From positions 1 to 64,000 of the forward strand of contig CAZGOQ010000001.1 of assembly GCA_964527315.1 (NCBI GenBank): a stretch of DNA of 64,000 nt, read 5' to 3'. Position numbers and translations under genes: made by a program. The DNA is from HGM13006 sp964527315. Its GTDB lineage: Bacteria; Bacillota; Clostridia; Oscillospirales; Oscillospiraceae. Below, one piece after another: positions 52,014 to 60,709 of this stretch. The stretch's first letter is position 1. Each line of letters starts with the position of its first letter. The notes under the pieces are model-generated. The model was given only the letters and a program-made list of their open reading frames with translations. It had not been told where the DNA came from and did no database searches.

Positions 52014-52042
52014 TTGCGCAGGGATTACATATATGCTATAAT
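52014..52042 (+). promoter_or_regulatory. Promoter of the GNAT gene
   Basis: TTGCGC (52014-52019) and TATAAT (52037-52042) have a 17 bp spacer, about 15 bases before the ribosome binding site. Confidence 0.6.
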
Positions 52043-52065
52043 GTGCCAAACAAAGAAGGGGTTTT

Positions 52066-52593
52066 ATGGACGCCTTGACGCTGATCAAGCCCACGCTGGA
52101 ATATGGCAAAGACATTATGGCCTACCGGCAGGAGTTTTCAGATACCGGAGACGTGATGCACGGCTGCTCCGGTCTGGAGAAATACGATAACTGCGAACAG
52201 TGGCTGGCGCGCATGCAATTATATGAGCACGAAGAGACCTGCCCTGCGATGCGGGTGCCTGAAACGCTGTTTGTCTGTATTCGCAATTCTGACCAAAAAA
52301 TTGTCGGTATGCTGGATTTACGTCACAAGTTAATTGATTCCCTTCTGCGAACAGGCGGCCACATTGGCTATTCCATTCGCCCCTCAGAGCGTAAAAAGGG
52401 CTACGGTACCCGGCAGTTGATGCTTGCCCTGGAGAAATGCCGGGACATTCATCTTAACCGTGTGCTTGTAACCTGTGATCAAGAAAATATTGCCTCCGCC
52501 AAAATCATCCAGCGCTGCGGCGGCATGTTGGAAAATGAAGTGTTTGACCCCAGCGGCAATACCGTAACACAGCGGTACTGGATTTTCCTATAA
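52066..52593 (+). CDS. GNAT family acetyltransferase
   Basis: This is a 175-residue acetyl-CoA-dependent N-acyltransferase. The GNAT core is visible from about residue 75: KIVGMLDLRHKLID, HIGYSIRPSERKKGYGTRQLMLAL (acetyl-CoA pyrophosphate loop RKKGYG) and RVLVTCDQENIASAKIIQRCGG. The general form resembles chromosomal acetyltransferases of unknown substrate in clostridia. AAGGGG precedes the ATG. It is a single-gene unit with its own promoter and a strong terminator. Confidence 0.88.
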   Translation: MDALTLIKPTLEYGKDIMAYRQEFSDTGDVMHGCSGLEKYDNCEQWLARMQLYEHEETCPAMRVPETLFVCIRNSDQKIVGMLDLRHKLIDSLLRTGGHIGYSIRPSERKKGYGTRQLMLALEKCRDIHLNRVLVTCDQENIASAKIIQRCGGMLENEVFDPSGNTVTQRYWIFL

Positions 52594-52597
52594 AATA

Positions 52598-52630
52598 CCC
52601 GGAGCGGTTTTTACCGCCCCGGGACTTTTT
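52598..52630. terminator. Bidirectional terminator between GNAT and spoIVA genes
   Basis: CCCGGAGCGGT and ACCGCCCCGGG pair around TTTT, followed by ACTTTTT. It sits between convergent stops at 52593 and 52629. Confidence 0.8.
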
Positions 52631-54101
52631 ATAAAATAATGCAAATCAGCCCGCCGCTGCCCTCGTTGATGATTTTCTGAATGGTGTCCCGCAGCTTCAT
52701 CCGGGCGTCCTCCGGCATTTTTGAGAGTTTTGTATTGACCCCTTCGTTGACCAGTTCAAACAGGGACTTTCCAAAAATATTGCTCTCCCAGAGTTTCTCC
52801 GTATTCCCCTCATACTCCTCCAGCAGATAGCTGACCAGATCCTCCGACTGCTTTTCATCCCCCACCATGGGACTCAGCACTGTGGTGATATCCGCCCGGA
52901 GCATGTGGATGGAGGGCGCGGAGGCTTTTAATTTGACGCCGTAGCTGCCGTTTTTCCGGACGATTTCCGGTACCTCCAGCCGCATTTCATCAGTGGTCGG
53001 CATCACAATGCCGTAGCCTGTCGCCCGAACCTGCTCCAGCGCACCGGACACCCGGTCGTATTCCCGTTTGACCTCTCCCAGTTCCCGGAGATGTGCCATC
53101 AAAGCCCCATCATCGGCGATTTCAACACCGGTCTCCTGGGACAACACCTGATAAAACAACTGCTCCGGGAACAGCAGCTGGATCTCCACGATTCCGCTTC
53201 CCGGCTCCAGACTTCTGATTTCCATTCGTTCCAGACCGGAGTTTTCCGGAATTTCAGAAAACACTTCTCTGGTATCCCGCAGATGCCGGGTGTTTTTCGC
53301 CATCTCCAAAAGGCTCTGATACAGTTCCGCCTTAATTGGGTGCTCAGAGGGCAGCGCCGTGACCCAGCCGGGAAGATAGAAGTCCAGTTCCTGCACCGGG
53401 AACTCATAGAGCAGCTGCTCAAGGATATTCAAAATGATCTCCTGCTCCATGGTCAAGCAGTTGACCGGAAAGACCCGAACATGATATTCCTTCTCCAATT
53501 CTCCGGCCAGAGCCTTTGTTTCCTGGGAATAAGGCTCGGTGGAATTCAAAAGCACCAGAAACGGCTTTCCCGTTTTCTCCATATCCAGAATGGAACGCCG
53601 CTCCGCTTCCAGATAGTCCTCCCGTGGAATGTCCGTCACACTGCCGTCTGTGGTCACCACAAGGCCGATGGTGCAGTGATCCTCCATCACCTTTTTGGTT
53701 CCCGTTTCCGCTGCTTCCGTCATAGGAATCTCATGGTCATACCAGGGCGTTGTGACCATCCTTGGCTTCCCATCCTCGTCAGCGCCAATGGCTCCCGGCA
53801 CCATGTATCCGACAGAATCAATGAGCCGCACCCGCAGCCGCGTCTGGCCGTCGGGAGAAATCTCAACCGCCTGTTCCGGAATAAATTTGGGTTCCGATGT
53901 GGTGATGGTTCTTCCGCTCCCGCTCTGGGGCAGTTCGTCTCGTGCGCGCTCTCGATGATATACGTTGTCAATGGACGGGATGATCAGTTCCTCCATAAAC
54001 CGTTTGGCAAAGGTGGATTTTCCGGTGCGAACCGGCCCCACCACCGCCAAATAAATATTTCCATCAGTTCTGCGCCCGATCTCTTCATAGATACTGTTCA
54101 A
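52629..54101 (-). CDS. spoIVA: Stage IV sporulation protein A, coat morphogenetic ATPase
   Basis: SpoIVA polymerises with ATP on the forespore surface and forms the basement layer of the spore coat. At 490 residues it matches the family length. The N-terminal Walker A is VVGPVRTGKSTF, with IDSVGYMVPGA nearby. A middle domain follows, and the conserved C-terminus ends GGLICIIL, the tail that localises to the membrane through SpoVM. The start is a TTG at 54101 with GGAGG eight bases away. It lies 45 bases downstream of the sipL gene, matching the partnership of the two proteins. Confidence 0.96.
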   Translation of the reverse strand: MNSIYEEIGRRTDGNIYLAVVGPVRTGKSTFAKRFMEELIIPSIDNVYHRERARDELPQSGSGRTITTSEPKFIPEQAVEISPDGQTRLRVRLIDSVGYMVPGAIGADEDGKPRMVTTPWYDHEIPMTEAAETGTKKVMEDHCTIGLVVTTDGSVTDIPREDYLEAERRSILDMEKTGKPFLVLLNSTEPYSQETKALAGELEKEYHVRVFPVNCLTMEQEIILNILEQLLYEFPVQELDFYLPGWVTALPSEHPIKAELYQSLLEMAKNTRHLRDTREVFSEIPENSGLERMEIRSLEPGSGIVEIQLLFPEQLFYQVLSQETGVEIADDGALMAHLRELGEVKREYDRVSGALEQVRATGYGIVMPTTDEMRLEVPEIVRKNGSYGVKLKASAPSIHMLRADITTVLSPMVGDEKQSEDLVSYLLEEYEGNTEKLWESNIFGKSLFELVNEGVNTKLSKMPEDARMKLRDTIQKIINEGSGGLICIIL

Positions 54102-54146
54102 GCAATTTCCTCCTTATTGGAAAAATTCCGGTTATGACACATGGCT

Positions 54147-55634
54147 TCATCTTGGAATCAGCAGGATTCCCTCCGGCGCTGCATCCTCGGAAAGACCGTT
54201 TGCAGCCAGAATGGCCTCCTGAGTGGTATGGTACTCCTTTGCAATATCCCAAAGGCTCTCCTCCCGGCGCGGCTGACGGATGATCAATCCCGGAGCGGAA
54301 TGCTCCTGTTCCATTTCTTCCAGGTTTCCACCAATAATTTCTAAAAAATCCATGGGCCGGTAGGTGCTCACCGCCATGGTGCCGTTAACCTTGATGTCCA
54401 TATCGTCCATACCCGGACTGCCGGAGGCCGTCAAAGATGTTGTTTCCGCCTCGAATCTGCACCCTTCCGAAGCCCGGGTTGTTGCAGTCAGTTCTGTGCG
54501 GACGCTGGAACTGCGCAGCTGCCCCTGATCGTTTTCCCATAAGATCTGCGCCGTCACAGGCAGCGTAAATTCAATCTGCTCCCCGGATCGCTTTTCCGAT
54601 GTTTCTCCGGTCAGGCAGTTGACATAGATCACACGGTTTGCCTGTCCATCAGCGTTGCCATGGCCCACTGGGGCGAAATACTGGCAGTCCAGCAGAGAAT
54701 CATAACTCCGTTGAGCCGTTTCCGGCGTAATTTCTCCATCCAGCGCATAGATATCCCCTACATAGCTGATCTCCCGTCTGGAAAACACCTCCGCCGTTGT
54801 CAGCAACTGCAGGGTTACGTTGAGGCTGCCGCCGTCGGCGGACAGTTCCACATCCGCTCCGGTCAGACAGCTTTTGATCTTCAATTCGTCTGTTTCCTGG
54901 CAATCGCCCAGGTCGATGTACTGAGAAAAGGGAAGCGTCGCGGAGCCGGTCTGCATACGGCCATCGCCATCCATATAGAGCGCATACAGCCTGCATTCGC
55001 CTTTGAGCACCGCTCTGGCTCCTGTCAAGCGGGAATCCGCGTGGGTCAATTCCACCTGATAGCCTGCCAGATTTTCCGCCAGTCCCTCCGGACTCAGGCG
55101 CACCGTGTCTTCCACGGTATAATTTTTTTCCCCCAGCGCGGAAAGCCAGCGAACCGGAGCCGTTTTTCGCAGCAGGCAGACCCGCTTGTCCTGCGTTCCG
55201 TCCAAATGTTCTTCCGTCGCCGGCTCATAGACCGTCGCACAAACCGCAATGGTTGCACGAACCATGATTTTTCTGGGATTGACAAGATGGCCGTCCAGAC
55301 GACGCAGCGTTACCTGGACCCGGGTCTCCATTCCGGGCTTTAATACGCTGTTTTCCAGCTTTAAACTCATGGGGATATAGACCTCCACCACCTCCGGCGT
55401 TTTTCTGCCCTCGGGCTGTGTCAGCGCCGTGGCGCTGACGCCGGCGGAGATGCTGAGAATCCCCTCTGTCAATTCCTTTCCCCGGAGAAAGGCCATGCCG
55501 CTGGTAAACAGTACCTCCGTCACATCGGGGCAGGAATCCGGGATGATGGCCTCCGCCGTCTCCTCCATGCTCCTGGTTTCCCGGAGCGCCGGCCTGAGGT
55601 AGGAGGCGCTCTGTTTCAAAAATTCCAATTTCAA
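54147..55634 (-). CDS. sipL: SipL-like spore coat protein (DUF3794 plus LysM)
   Basis: This 495-residue protein has DUF3794 repeats (for example EAIIPDSCPDVTEVLFTSG and VYIPMSLKLENSVLKPGMET) and a C-terminal LysM domain (ESLWDIAKEYHTTQEAILAANG). In Clostridioides difficile, SipL of this design binds SpoIVA through LysM and is needed for coat encasement. The gene directly upstream of spoIVA makes the same role very likely here. I favour the TTG at 55634 (AAGGAG nine bases upstream); the ATG at 55652 has its nearest GAGGTG fourteen bases away. Confidence 0.9.
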   Translation of the reverse strand: MKLEFLKQSASYLRPALRETRSMEETAEAIIPDSCPDVTEVLFTSGMAFLRGKELTEGILSISAGVSATALTQPEGRKTPEVVEVYIPMSLKLENSVLKPGMETRVQVTLRRLDGHLVNPRKIMVRATIAVCATVYEPATEEHLDGTQDKRVCLLRKTAPVRWLSALGEKNYTVEDTVRLSPEGLAENLAGYQVELTHADSRLTGARAVLKGECRLYALYMDGDGRMQTGSATLPFSQYIDLGDCQETDELKIKSCLTGADVELSADGGSLNVTLQLLTTAEVFSRREISYVGDIYALDGEITPETAQRSYDSLLDCQYFAPVGHGNADGQANRVIYVNCLTGETSEKRSGEQIEFTLPVTAQILWENDQGQLRSSSVRTELTATTRASEGCRFEAETTSLTASGSPGMDDMDIKVNGTMAVSTYRPMDFLEIIGGNLEEMEQEHSAPGLIIRQPRREESLWDIAKEYHTTQEAILAANGLSEDAAPEGILLIPR

Positions 55635-55775
55635 CTTGATACACTCCTTCATTGGGGCGCTCAGGGCACCTCTTTATGAAAAAGTATATTCTCACAATTC
55701 GCTTTCTATGTCTCATTTTTCCGGTCAGAAAAGCGTTTCCCTTTACCAGCAAATATTTGATCCAAAAATTTGATT

Positions 55776-55922
55776 TCAGCAATGCATGAAAATACAGCCA
55801 GCCACAACGGCTGCAATCCCCAGCAGGATCGGGCACAGCCCACTTTGGAGCAAAACGGCCAAAATCATCCCTACACCGAAGGCAAACAGCGCAATCCCAA
55901 TAACCTCTCGTTTTCTAATCAT
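55776..55922 (-). CDS. Small two-helix membrane protein, 48 residues
   Basis: This short gene has ATG at 55922 and TGA at 55776-55778. After MIRKREVIG come two hydrophobic segments (ALFAFGVGMILAVLL and CPILLGIAAVVAGCIF) joined by a short loop, so it is a small integral membrane protein. The basic N-terminus predicts a cytoplasmic start. GGGGGATG lies five bases before the ATG, inside the 3' arm of a strong hairpin. It follows rsgA in the minus direction. Function unknown; small proteins of this shape are common beside spore genes in clostridia (inference). Confidence 0.65.
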   Translation of the reverse strand: MIRKREVIGIALFAFGVGMILAVLLQSGLCPILLGIAAVVAGCIFMHC

Positions 55923-55956
55923 AAAAACATCCCCCGCACAGTCTATGCGGGGGATG
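55923..55956 (-). terminator. rsgA terminator overlapping the RBS of the small membrane protein
   Basis: Perfect 11 bp arms CATCCCCCGCA (55928-55938) and TGCGGGGGATG (55946-55956) are followed on the minus strand by TTTTT and then ATG. The Shine-Dalgarno of the 48-residue gene is in the 3' arm. Confidence 0.75.
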
Positions 55957-56005
55957 CAATTCCATGATCAATTTTAAAGTAAAAATCGGCAGGAGTGGAA
56001 ATATG

Positions 56006-56899
56006 TTAATCTTTTTTGTGTTCCCATTCCCGATATTCTTTCCGCTTTTCATAGAGCCGGACATAACTCTCATGCCGGGTCTTTCCGATTTTTCCGTCGG
56101 CCAGCGCCTGCAGCACCGCGCAGCCCTGCTCTTTGATGTGGGCGCAGTCATCAAACCGGCATTTGCCCAGGTAAGGGGAAAATTCCGGGAAAGCCAACGC
56201 CAGCGTTTCCGGCGAACCAACCTCCATCCGTTCCGTGTCAAAGGAGGAAAAGCCGGGCGTATCCATGATCTTTGTGCCGTTCGGCAGGGAGAAAAGTTCT
56301 ACATGCCGGGTGGTATGTCTGCCGCGGCCCAGTTTTTTGCTGACTTCGCCGGTGGCGATCCGCGCTTCCGGATAGAGAGCGTTGAGCATAGTAGACTTCC
56401 CAACGCCGGAGTTTCCGGTAAAGGCTGCCAGCTTTCCCTTCAGCATTGACCTGAGTTCCTCCACGCCCTGTCCTGTTTTCGCGCTGGATCTCAGTACAGG
56501 GATTCCTGCCTGGTTATAAATCGCGAACAGAGTGTCCGCCGGGTCGAGATCACACTTGGTCAGCAGCAAAATGGTCTCCACCCGCTGTACCGACGCGATC
56601 GCTGAGATCCGGTCAATGAGAAAAGGGTCTGTGACCGGATTGACCTGAGACGCCATCATCACAAGGACGTCCACATTGCTCACTGCCGGACGGATAAAGC
56701 TGTTTTTGCGGGGAAGCACCTCCTGCACATAGCCGCTATCCCCACTGAGAAAATAGGTCACATGGTCTCCCACAAGCGGACTGACGCCCAGCTTTCTCAG
56801 TTTTCCCCTGGCTCTGCATCGGACGATTTCCGTTCCAGTGTCCACATCATAAAAGCCGCTAAGGGCGCGAATGATTATTCCCTGATATTCCTGTGTCAT
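56006..56899 (-). CDS. rsgA: Ribosome small-subunit-dependent GTPase A
   Basis: RsgA is a circularly permuted GTPase that checks and releases late 30S assembly particles. In 297 residues an N-terminal OB fold (about 1-70) precedes the permuted G motifs: G4 TKCDLD, G1 GNSGVGKSTMLN, G2/G3 TTRHVELF and DTPGFSSF. The C-terminal zinc finger is CRFDDCAHIKEQGCAV, the usual Cys/His set. The ATG overlaps the prkC stop by four bases. The prpC-prkC-rsgA order is standard in Firmicutes. Confidence 0.96.
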   Translation of the reverse strand: MTQEYQGIIIRALSGFYDVDTGTEIVRCRARGKLRKLGVSPLVGDHVTYFLSGDSGYVQEVLPRKNSFIRPAVSNVDVLVMMASQVNPVTDPFLIDRISAIASVQRVETILLLTKCDLDPADTLFAIYNQAGIPVLRSSAKTGQGVEELRSMLKGKLAAFTGNSGVGKSTMLNALYPEARIATGEVSKKLGRGRHTTRHVELFSLPNGTKIMDTPGFSSFDTERMEVGSPETLALAFPEFSPYLGKCRFDDCAHIKEQGCAVLQALADGKIGKTRHESYVRLYEKRKEYREWEHKKD

Positions 56900-58911
56900 T
56901 CAATCGGTTCCACAGGAGGGTCCAGTGTCGGCGCCTGAGAGGGATCCGGCTCCTGTGAGGGAGAAGGGGAAGGAGAAGGAGACGGAGACGGAGACGACGG
57001 CTCCTGCGAGGGAGAAGGCGACGGGGAAGAAGTCGTCTCCTGTATCGGCGAGGGAGACGGGGAAGGAGATGTTTCTTCTTTGCCAAGAGAAACCTTAATG
57101 CTGATCACGGTGCCCTCTTTGACCTCCTGCTTATATTTGATACTCTGATAGAATACGCGCCCTTCCTCAGCTTCATTTTCCGCTCTGGTTACATTGGCGA
57201 TCAAATTTCTTGATTCAATCAGCGCGACCGCGTCTTTCTCTTCCAGATCCAGAACATCCGGCACCTCGACCAGTTTGGTTCCTTCGCCGCTGGATACCGT
57301 GATCGTTACAGTATCGCCGGAACGAAGTTCTGTTCCGTATACCGGAGAAGACGAGATTACCTTCCCTTCTTCTACATTCTCCGACTCCGTATAACTGTAG
57401 TTAATGGACAGGGAAAGCTGATCGGTCAATTCCTGCATGGCACTCTCCGCTTCCTGCACTGTCTTCCCGACCACATTTGGCATAGGCATGGTCTGCGTAC
57501 CCTTGGAAACCGTCAGTCGGACGGTGGTGCCAACCGTCACTTTTTTGCCCTTATCCACGCTTTGCTCGCAAATCTCTCCTTCGGCATACCGCTCGTTGTA
57601 AACCCGTTCGCCCTCCACCAGATTGAGGTCGCTGTATAGTTCATCCTCCAGAACGTCCTCCAACTGCTTGCCCAGAAAATTCGGCACCGACACAAGGCCG
57701 TCGCTGCTTTCACCGGAAAATACGGTTCGCCACATGACAATTCCAAGGATTACAACGACCACCAGCAACACAGATACTACAATAATTGGCGTTTTGCTGC
57801 TCCGGCGCTCCTCCTCATCTGAATCGTCATAGTAATCCGCGTAACGCTGCTGCTTTCGGCCGGCCTTTTCCTGATTGGCCCGCTGGACAGAGCGTTCCGC
57901 CATACTACGAGCCTTTTGCTGCGCCGCCTGTTGGGCGTCGGCTGTTTGCGCCGGACGCTGCGCTGCCTGCGCCTGCTGCCGTGACTGCCCGCCCTGGCGC
58001 TGCTGGGTTTGGCCCGCTGTAGTCGAACGGGTGTCCACATAGGCCGTGGAGCCGCCGGGTCCGGCGTTAAAGCGGAACACCACCTGCGGATTTTTTCGAA
58101 GCGCTTCCAGATCTTCTATCATTGCTGTCGCAGAAGCATAGCGCGCCGTCATATCGGAGCACATGGCATGCAGGGTGATCTGCTGAAGCCCCAGCGGAAT
58201 GTTCGGGTTGATCTGACGGGGCGGCGTCGGTGTGGAGTTGATATGCTGAATGGCGATCGCCACAGGGGATTCTCCGTCATAGGGCGGTTTTCCGGTCAGC
58301 ATTTCATACATGACCACACCCAGAGAATAGAGATCCGACCGGGCGTCCACCTGCGCCCCCTTGGCCTGTTCCGGAGAAATATAATGTACAGACCCCAAAG
58401 CTTCACGGGTCAGCGTATTCTGGGAGGAATTCAGACGCGCAATCCCAAAATCGGCCACCTTAACGCTGCCGTCCTTCAAGATCATAATATTATGGGGCTT
58501 GATATCCCGATGCACGATGCCGCGGCTGTGTGCGTGCTCCAGGGCCTTGGCACTCTGGGTTGCAAAATGCAGCGCTTCCCGCCAGGAAATTGAGCCCCGC
58601 TGCTGCATATACTGCTTGAGCGTCAAGCCGTCAATCAATTCCATCACGATATAATCCGCATCGCTGGAATGTCCCACATCGTAAACTGCGACGATATTGG
58701 GATGGGACAGCATGGCGACTGCCTGACTTTCCGCGTGGAATCTGCGGCGGAAATCTTCGTCCCGGCTCAGTTCTTCCTTTAAAATTTTTACCGCCACAAA
58801 TCGGTTCAGGCGATGGCATCTGGCCCGGTAAACCACGGCCATCCCGCCTCTGCCGATCTCTTCTAAAATCTCATAGCGGCCATCCAGCAGCCGTCCAATA
58901 TATTTATCCAT
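56896..58911 (-). CDS. prkC: PASTA-domain Ser/Thr protein kinase
   Basis: PrkC is a transmembrane kinase that senses muropeptides or lipid II and governs growth, wall synthesis and spore germination. In 671 residues the Hanks kinase domain (about 1-265) has the GRGGMAVVY loop, HRDIKPHNIM and DFGIARL. A long Gln/Ala-rich linker, one membrane helix (IIVVSVLLVVVVILGIVMW) and three PASTA repeats follow. The protein ends in a Pro/Ser tail of about 60 residues made of SPSP units, outside the membrane. ATG 58911 is eight bases from GGGAG; ATG 58917 is too close. Confidence 0.95.
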   Translation of the reverse strand: MDKYIGRLLDGRYEILEEIGRGGMAVVYRARCHRLNRFVAVKILKEELSRDEDFRRRFHAESQAVAMLSHPNIVAVYDVGHSSDADYIVMELIDGLTLKQYMQQRGSISWREALHFATQSAKALEHAHSRGIVHRDIKPHNIMILKDGSVKVADFGIARLNSSQNTLTREALGSVHYISPEQAKGAQVDARSDLYSLGVVMYEMLTGKPPYDGESPVAIAIQHINSTPTPPRQINPNIPLGLQQITLHAMCSDMTARYASATAMIEDLEALRKNPQVVFRFNAGPGGSTAYVDTRSTTAGQTQQRQGGQSRQQAQAAQRPAQTADAQQAAQQKARSMAERSVQRANQEKAGRKQQRYADYYDDSDEEERRSSKTPIIVVSVLLVVVVILGIVMWRTVFSGESSDGLVSVPNFLGKQLEDVLEDELYSDLNLVEGERVYNERYAEGEICEQSVDKGKKVTVGTTVRLTVSKGTQTMPMPNVVGKTVQEAESAMQELTDQLSLSINYSYTESENVEEGKVISSSPVYGTELRSGDTVTITVSSGEGTKLVEVPDVLDLEEKDAVALIESRNLIANVTRAENEAEEGRVFYQSIKYKQEVKEGTVISIKVSLGKEETSPSPSPSPIQETTSSPSPSPSQEPSSPSPSPSPSPSPSQEPDPSQAPTLDPPVEPIE
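56955..57070 (-). repeat. Low-complexity hexamer repeat encoding the PrkC tail
   Basis: On the + strand the stretch is built of GGAGAC/GGAGAA-like units, giving Ser-Pro repeats on the minus strand. Such tracts change length by slippage. Confidence 0.7.
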
Positions 58912-58935
58912 TTGCATCGCTCCCCCGGCGTGTTT

Positions 58936-59667
58936 TTAAAATTTGATGAGAACCACCGTTACATTGTCCGGGGCTCCCCGCTTTTTGGCCGTATCGATCA
59001 GTCTCTGGCAGCATTCTGTGCCTTCGTCGGTATGCGTTACTTCATAGAGCAGTTCCGGCTTTGTGACCAGATTGGAAAGGCCGTCCGAGCAGAGTAGCAG
59101 ATACTCTCCCTTTTCCATGTTCAGATAAAAGCAGTCCGGCACTACCTCCGGCTCAGTCCCAACCGCTCTGGTGATCAGATTTTTATTGGGATGCTTTCTG
59201 GCCTGCTCTTCGCTGATTTGCCCTCGAGCGACCATCAGTCCGACCACCGAGTGATCCTCCGTGACCTGCTGTACCTCTTCGCCGGAGATATAATAGCACC
59301 GACTGTCTCCCACATTGACAATATAGGCCCCCTGATGTTGAAGGAAGACCGCCACCAGCGTTGTGCCCATGCCCTTGAAATCCGGGCTGACCCTGGACTG
59401 CTCATAGACGGCGCGGTTGGCGCTTTTCACCCCATCCACCAGCATCGAAACGATCTGCTGCTGCTGCATATCCTGGCTCACACTGCCGGAAATATCCTGC
59501 AAAAAAACCTCCGAAGCCAGCCGTGACGCAACATCGCCTGATTTGGCGCCGCCCATTCCATCGCAGAGCACTGCCAGAAACTGGCCCGGGCCAAGGCTGA
59601 GACAGCGATAATAATCCTGATTTTGCTTCCGGACCATTCCCTGATCCGTCGCGCCCCAAATTTCCAT
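58936..59667 (-). CDS. prpC: PP2C-type protein phosphatase, PrkC partner
   Basis: This Stp1/PrpC phosphatase (243 residues) removes phosphates added by PrkC. PPM metal motifs are present: TDQGMVRKQNQD, LCDGMGGAKSGD, VGDSRCYYI, ITRAVGTEP, LCSDGLSNLV and GAPDNVTVVLIKF. The ATG at 59667 follows GAGGTGACG; an upstream extension lacks conservation and overlaps rlmN. It sits between rlmN and prkC, 24 bases before the kinase gene. Confidence 0.95.
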   Translation of the reverse strand: MEIWGATDQGMVRKQNQDYYRCLSLGPGQFLAVLCDGMGGAKSGDVASRLASEVFLQDISGSVSQDMQQQQIVSMLVDGVKSANRAVYEQSRVSPDFKGMGTTLVAVFLQHQGAYIVNVGDSRCYYISGEEVQQVTEDHSVVGLMVARGQISEEQARKHPNKNLITRAVGTEPEVVPDCFYLNMEKGEYLLLCSDGLSNLVTKPELLYEVTHTDEGTECCQRLIDTAKKRGAPDNVTVVLIKF

Positions 59668-59677
59668 TTTCGTCACC

Positions 59678-60709
59678 TCACAATTCCTGCAGGGCCTTCC
59701 GACGAAGCTGCCCGCAGGAGGCGTCGATATCACCGCCCAGCCTTCTTCGCACAGTGGCAGTGATCCCTGCACGCTCCAGTGTTTCCTGAAAGCGGAGGAT
59801 GTTCCCCTTGGTGGAGGGCTTGAATGGGCTTTCCTCCACGTTGTTGAGCGGGATCATGTTCACATGAGCGCCCATGCCGCGGAGCAGGCTGATCAGCTTC
59901 TCCGCATGAGCCTGCGTGTCATTGACCCCATCGATCATCGCGTATTCAAAGGAAATGCGCCTACCCGTTTCTTCAAAGTACCGGCGGCAGGCTTTCATCA
60001 GCTTCTCCACGCTATAGCGGCGATTGACCGGCATGATCCTGCTCCTGGTCTCATCATCCGGCGCGTGAAGGGATACAGATAATGTTAATTGTAAATGAAG
60101 AGAGGCCAGTTTGTCAATTCTTTCTGTCAAACCGCAGGTAGAAAGTGAAATATGCCGCATGGAAATATTCATGCCATCCGGATGATTGACCAGTTCCAGG
60201 AACCTGACCACAGCATCAAAATTGTCCAGCGGCTCTCCAATTCCCATAAGAACGATATGGGAAATTTTCTTGCCGCTGTCCTTCTCTGTAAACAGAACCT
60301 GATCAAGGATCTCTCCGGCAGTGAGCCGTCTGACCAGTCCCCCCAGCGTTGAAGCGCAAAAGGCGCAGCCCATGGCGCAGCCCACCTCTGTGGAAACGCA
60401 GACGGTATTGCCATACTGATACCGCATCAAAACCGTTTCCACGCAGCTGCCGTCTCCCATCCGCCAAAGATATTTGATGGTGCCGTCCCTTTTGCTCTCC
60501 TGCTTCCGCTCCACGCTGGGAACTGAAATATAAAATTCCTCATCCAAGCGCTCCCGCAGAGCCTTGGACAAGTTTGTCATGTCCGAAAAAGACACCGCGC
60601 CCTGATGGAGCCAGCTGAAAACCTGTTTTGCCCGAAATTTTTTCTCTCCCATTTCCATCAGCGCTGTTTCCAACTGGGAAAGGTTCATGGATTTGATATC
60701 CTGTTTCAT
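59678..60709 (-). CDS. rlmN: 23S rRNA (adenine2503-C2)/tRNA methyltransferase RlmN
   Basis: RlmN is a radical-SAM enzyme that methylates C2 of A2503 in 23S rRNA (and A37 of some tRNAs). In 343 residues the cluster motif is CAMGCAFCAS, the mechanistic Cys lies near the C-terminus (SCGQLRRKAL), and the SAM-binding GIGEPLDN is present. The ATG overlaps the rsmB stop by four bases. rsmB-rlmN-prpC is the usual order. Confidence 0.96.
   Translation of the reverse strand: MKQDIKSMNLSQLETALMEMGEKKFRAKQVFSWLHQGAVSFSDMTNLSKALRERLDEEFYISVPSVERKQESKRDGTIKYLWRMGDGSCVETVLMRYQYGNTVCVSTEVGCAMGCAFCASTLGGLVRRLTAGEILDQVLFTEKDSGKKISHIVLMGIGEPLDNFDAVVRFLELVNHPDGMNISMRHISLSTCGLTERIDKLASLHLQLTLSVSLHAPDDETRSRIMPVNRRYSVEKLMKACRRYFEETGRRISFEYAMIDGVNDTQAHAEKLISLLRGMGAHVNMIPLNNVEESPFKPSTKGNILRFQETLERAGITATVRRRLGGDIDASCGQLRRKALQEL

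Noticed and set aside
56955..57070. CRISPR or minisatellite array
   Set aside because: The repeat is the low-complexity coding sequence of the PrkC tail, without spacers.
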